This document shows, one piece after another, positions 59,718 to 64,000 of a DNA stretch of 64,000 nt. The translations under genes and the position numbers were made by a program. The notes under the pieces were generated by a model. It saw nothing but the letters and a program-made list of their open reading frames with translations, made no database searches and was not told where the DNA came from. Origin of the DNA: Pratylenchus scribneri (lineage: Eukaryota > Nematoda > Chromadorea > Rhabditida > Pratylenchidae); contig JAQSEB010000059.1 in the NCBI GenBank assembly GCA_030063045.1, positions 3,038,001 through 3,102,000 on the forward strand, in the 5' to 3' direction. Every line of letters begins with the position of its first letter. The stretch's first letter is position 1.

Positions 59718-60559
59718 TATTGTGCCCTTTAAAAATGAATGGGGTTTGGTTGGATTAAAAGAGAAGAATGGAGGATGGGCGCAGATAGTCGATGTTATAT
59801 TTTTGGTTTTGGTTGTGGACTGTACCGTCCCATTCCCATCCATTATTGGCCTTCAACTTTCCTTCTTCATTTTCTTATCAGCCAGGAACAATAAAATAAA
59901 CAACAAATCGACCAAAATTCTGCCTTTCCAAATTTAATCACCCAATTCGGGAGAAGGACCACAAAAATGATCGATTCCCCAGCAGTCCCGATGGCGTTCA
60001 TCATCCAAGACTGATTGGGGTTTGATTAATTTGCGTTTTGATTTGGTCGAAACCGCAACTGCATTGGAAAGGGAAAATGTCCAAAAATAGAAAAGCAAAT
60101 AATCTATGAACTAATTTTGTAATAATAATTGTCTTCTGCATAATGAATGAAGAGTCATTCTTACACTACAGTAATCCAACTAAAAATAGGTTATTAATTT
60201 TTGCAAAATAATCATCAATTCCATTCCATTTTAGTGTGCATCACTTTTTCCCGTCAATTTTATTACCCAACAAAATATCATCCATTTTAATATTGTCAAT
60301 CATTTGACCAATTAATTATTTAATTGTTAATATTCCATTTTAAGCAATTCGAAAATTGCAAATACAAAATTTTTATGAATTCCTTTGGAATAATTTATTT
60401 GCGAAAAATTAAATCAATTTGCAAATTTTGCATTTAAAAAATGTAAAACTATGAAAATTTGAGATGCAAATTTGAGTGAGGCTAGGGAGGAGGGGGTTAT
60501 ATTAAAAAGGGAAAAACAAATAAAAAAGAATAAATGAATTTTTGATAAATTAAAATGTT
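59718..60559. other. Intergenic, no gene seen
   Basis: Contains the fshr-1 promoter side and the 3' flank of the SUN gene. Very AT-rich around 60180-60440. Plus-strand open frame 59554-59937 is antisense to fshr-1 exon 1 and not supported. Confidence 0.55.
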
Positions 60560-63500
60560 TTATTTAAATCGATCCGGTTCTTCTGCAATGGATTTGGCCG
60601 ATTTGTGGGCAGCCGATGAGAAATGCTGAGCCTCCAATGCCTCAAATTCCGCATCATCCGTTGCTTCGGGAATAACCTAAAATAATCATAATTTAATTAT
60701 CAAAATATATGCATTTACCTTCATTAAATCGCCGTGCACTCGAAAACGGTAAAGGCAGGTGACGGGGGCACCCCAATTTGTCAATGTTTCCAATTCCAAA
60801 ATTTGCGAAAAACGTGGATCCCATTTCTGTGAATAAAATGGCAATTGAAGGAATTCATTTTTTTTAAATATTTACTTGAACTGGGAATATTTGCAATGGG
60901 TCACCTCCTCCCTGTGCATTATAAGTGAAATTGCCAAGTAAAAGACGGGAATTCATGTCATCCACTTCTTGATAACTCTTTAATAAATTAATTCAATTAA
61001 AATACCCCAATTCTCCTCACCCAAATGAGGAAGTCCTTTGGCGCTGTCCGAATATGTCCATCCGGTGACAATTCCACGGGTAAATGTTCATATGAGACTG
61101 CAGTAATGTTAATCCTCTTGGAAAGGCCAATCGTCAAAAATCCATGTCCTCCATAATATGCCCAACATTCGCCGGCAGATGCACCGTATCCTTTTCGCTA
61201 AATTAAAATAATAAATAATAAAAATCAGTGATTAGTAAAAGAAATTGTCTACGGCGATTTCGACAAGGAGCTAATATTTAAAAGGTAACCTATTACCATG
61301 CACCATATTCAATCACTCACAATTCACATTTCACACTATTTCACTTTTTTATGACAAAAAAAAAGTGAGAAGAGACCATTTGGTAACCGTATTTGTGATT
61401 CTTTTATCGATAAAAAATCTGTGTCTAGCAATGGGAATCGAACCCGAGATCATGGCACCTTTTACACCTTTTCCCTCTATACTAAAGCGAGCGACATACC
61501 AATGAGCTAAAAGATCACATTCGTCCCTCCCCTCCAACTGCTATATGGTCATATAAAGTGAAAATAATCAAAAATTTACATAAAATTCAAGCGTGGTTGC
61601 GTAGGTAAATTTTGAAATTTTTTAATCGATTTGTCACATTTTGGATGAAAAGTAGTAGGACCAAAACATTTTTCAAAAAGAATGCATAATTTCCCACCTG
61701 AATAACTGTCCTTGGACTGTAACTTGTGTACCAAAGTGGAATGCCAAATAATTTTTGTGTCCTTGACCGTTCGTTATATTGCACCGTACATCGGGTGCTC
61801 AACACGGATCCGCCAGAACTTTCCAATGCATAATCCGGCATTCCTGTCCGGTCCGCATCATATCGACGCAATTCCAATTTGACAAAATGTCGAATCCTTT
61901 CCATCAATGCATTCTCATCAAATTCCTCAATTCTTTGTTGAATATTTTGCAAAAGTACGGTGGATTCCTACAAATAAAATAATATTATTTTAATTTAATT
62001 TAAAACCAACTTTTGTTATTTCCTTCCCATTTGGATTCTTTTCAGTTAATATTTCTTGCTTTATAATTGGCTCAAATTCTTCTTTTTTCCTCATTTTTTC
62101 CAATTCTTTTTTGTTCAATTCCTCTAAATTCTTTTGTTCCTTTTTCATTTCGTCAATTTCTTTGCCAATTTGCGAATTATGAATTCGTATTTCGGAGCTC
62201 AATTTGGCAATAAATTCATGAATTTTCTTTAAAAATAATTCAAAAATAATTTAAATAAAATTAATTTTACTTCATCGATTTGTCCTTCAAAATATTCCAG
62301 TTTATTTTCCTGCTCAATTCGTTCTTTTTCCATTAATTCCTGCATTTTTCCCTCCATTTCTCCCATCATTTCCTCTTTGAATTGTTCATCCGATTGTGGG
62401 GGTGGTGGAAGAATGTCCGCTTCCACCCTTTCTTTTGCCTCTTTCACCAATTTTGGTTCCATTTTTTGTAATTGTGATTTCATCTTTAATTTAATTTATT
62501 TAATTTTAATATTAATTAATTAATTACCAACCACGAGAACATTGTGTTCAACCCATTTTCGGATTCGATAATCCACAAAATGTCTTTCCTCATTCAATGC
62601 CTGCAAAACAATTTGGCGAATTCTTTTCAGCAATGGATGATCCTCCGGCAATTCTCCCAATTCTGGTGATCGACTCAAAACATTCTAAAAATAATTTAAT
62701 TTAATTATTTTAATTTAATTCACCTCAATTGGCTCAATAATTTGATTTTCTTGTTCAAATTTCTGTTTTTGGAATGGACTTTTGGGAAATTCGAATTGTT
62801 TTGCATTTTGCCAAATATTTTGTATTGTATTTGTTGTTAATTGGAAAATATTTACGAAAAATTGTGCCGAACTTTTGATGACAAAAATCACAAAATTATT
62901 CACTGAAAATATTTTTAATTTAATTTTATTATTTTTAATTTAACCTTTTTTCACTGTCCACCAAACAAATTCAAAAATCGATTGGCTAAATTGGCCGCAT
63001 TTTTCAAGGCAAAATTTCATAAAATTGGTGAAATATTCGAAGACTAAAATTAATTAAAATTAATTTGAATAAATTATATAATTCACCTTTTATCGAATAA
63101 AATTGGATTCCATCCCAAATTTGGCCAATTAAATTAATAAATCCATTCTGAAGCCATAAAATAAAATCAACCACTGAAAATAAATATTCAATTATTTTTT
63201 TTTATTTATTTTTACTTTTTCCGCCGGTCCATCCAATAAATTCAAAACCGTTCAAAATCATTTCCAGAATAAAATTTTTAATGTAAAAAATTGAATTCAT
63301 CAAAATTTGGCCAATCCATTTTGAAAATTGAATAAATGAAGAAAAACATTGAATTGTGGAATTTTTGACAAATTCCCACAAATTGATGACTTCAAACAAA
63401 TTAATAATTTAATTAATTAAAATGTTTTTTGCTTACTTTTATTTTTGGCCCATTCCATCGAATTGATTATTCCATTTTTGGAAATTGTAAAATATTCATT

Positions 63501-64000
63501 CATTGAATTGGACATTGAATTCGGCAATTTTCCCAAAAATGAAATAATCCAATTGGCAAATTTAATCATTGGTGAAAATAACCAATTTTGAAGGAATGAC
63601 AAAATTTCTGATGGAATTTTGGCTAAAAATAAATTAAATAATTTAAAATTAATCGAAAAAAATAACCAATAAATTGTGCGACATTTTTTGAAAAATTAAC
63701 AAAAATTGAAATCAAATTGGTATAAAATTGGCTGACCGGCGTCAAAAACCAATCCGAAAATAAATTCCACATTTTTGATGGAATTCCCACTAAATTAATT
63801 TGAGAAAAATTAATTAATTAAAAAATACAAACCAATTGATTTTTGTGATTCGGATCCAATTTTTGAAGCAATATTTCCAATTGGAATGAAAATCCAATCA
63901 ATAATAAAATTCCATAATTGACGAGAAAAATATGCTGAAAATAAATATTGAAAATATTTTAATTAAAAAAAATTACAAATTTGAATGGCAATTTGTGAAG
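60560..64000 (-). CDS. unc-84: SUN-domain nuclear envelope protein (UNC-84 type), 5' end off window
   Basis: The C-terminal SUN domain spans exons from 61698 down to 60560: YALESSGGSVLSTRC, FGIPLWYTSYSPRTVIQ, GECWAYYGGHGF, SYEHLPVELSPDG, TAPKDFLIW and the ending LTNWGAPVTCLYRFRVHGD. This domain binds KASH peptides in the perinuclear space, coupling nuclei to the cytoskeleton (LINC complex). Before it are coiled-coil exons (62000-62684; KKEQKNLEELNKKELEK, EEMMGEMEGKMQELMEKE). Further upstream is a run of short exons, 63833-63934, 63667-63789, 63437-63622, 63216-63389, 63087-63173, 62945-63043 and 62724-62902. They are joined by phase-1 introns and encode Trp/Phe-rich repeats. A 500-bp intron (61198-61697) holds a SINE-like fragment. 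The N-terminal nuclear region and membrane span lie beyond 64000 or in the repeats. Confidence 0.85.
61429..61521 (-). mobile_element. tRNA-derived SINE-like fragment, copy B (in SUN gene intron)
   Basis: Minus strand: box A TTTTAGCTCATTGGTATG, segment GTCGCTCGCTTTA, then a near-perfect box B GGGTTCGATTCCC. It shares a 22-base identical core with copy A at 44978-45060 but differs on both sides. Its T-arm pairs only three bases, so it is unlikely to be a functional tRNA. It lies within the long intron 61198-61697, in the same orientation as the host gene. Confidence 0.6.

Overview
The window looks like nematode nuclear DNA: AT-rich, dense genes, introns mostly 39-60 bp, ShKT-domain secreted proteins, and recognisable orthologues of nematode fshr-1, a muscle myosin heavy chain, mextli and an UNC-84-type SUN protein. 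Repeated GC-AG introns plus a mannitol dehydrogenase gene, a family normally bacterial or fungal, make a plant-parasitic (cyst-nematode-like) tylenchid my best guess. That is an inference, not an identification.

Region 1 (1-34686) is a direct tandem duplication. Unit 1 spans 1144-17901 and unit 2 spans 17902-34686. The units are 16,758 and 16,785 bp. The only difference I found is one extra 27-bp minisatellite repeat in unit 2. Each unit carries, on the minus strand, a multi-ShKT secreted protein gene, a rhodopsin-like peptide GPCR, a Myb/SANT-like DNA-binding protein, a secreted ShKT-vWA protein, a small secreted EF-hand protein, an aquaglyceroporin and a mannitol 2-dehydrogenase. Two arrays of a 27/36-bp palindromic minisatellite are also inside each unit. 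The left end of the unit lies inside the huge last-but-two exon of the ShKT gene. The right end lies at the last exon-intron boundary of a cytochrome P450 gene. The outer copies of both genes are therefore whole (ShKT at the left, P450 at the right), while the internal junction joins a truncated ShKT gene to an orphan P450 last exon.

Region 2 (34530-39208, minus strand) holds the P450 and a fatty-acid-amide-hydrolase-like amidase with a signal peptide and no catalytic lysine. Region 3 (40094-44742, plus strand) holds mextli (MIF4G, KH, eIF4E-binding motif) and an HMG-box gene whose second intron seems to end in AA instead of AG. Region 4 (45797-53662, plus strand) is a complete muscle-type myosin heavy chain gene of about 30 exons. 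Region 5 (53822-64000, minus strand) holds an orphan GPCR, the LRR glycoprotein-hormone-type receptor fshr-1, and a SUN-domain gene that runs off the right edge. Its upstream exons form an array encoding aromatic-rich repeats.

Functional themes: aquaglyceroporin and mannitol dehydrogenase lie next to each other, same strand, 258 bp apart, and are duplicated together, suggesting a polyol-use module. Several neighbours encode secreted cysteine-rich proteins. Exon models for most genes were checked by reading-frame arithmetic: the CDS lengths of the GPCR, vWA, EF-hand, aquaporin, MDH, amidase, mextli and HMG models are all multiples of three.
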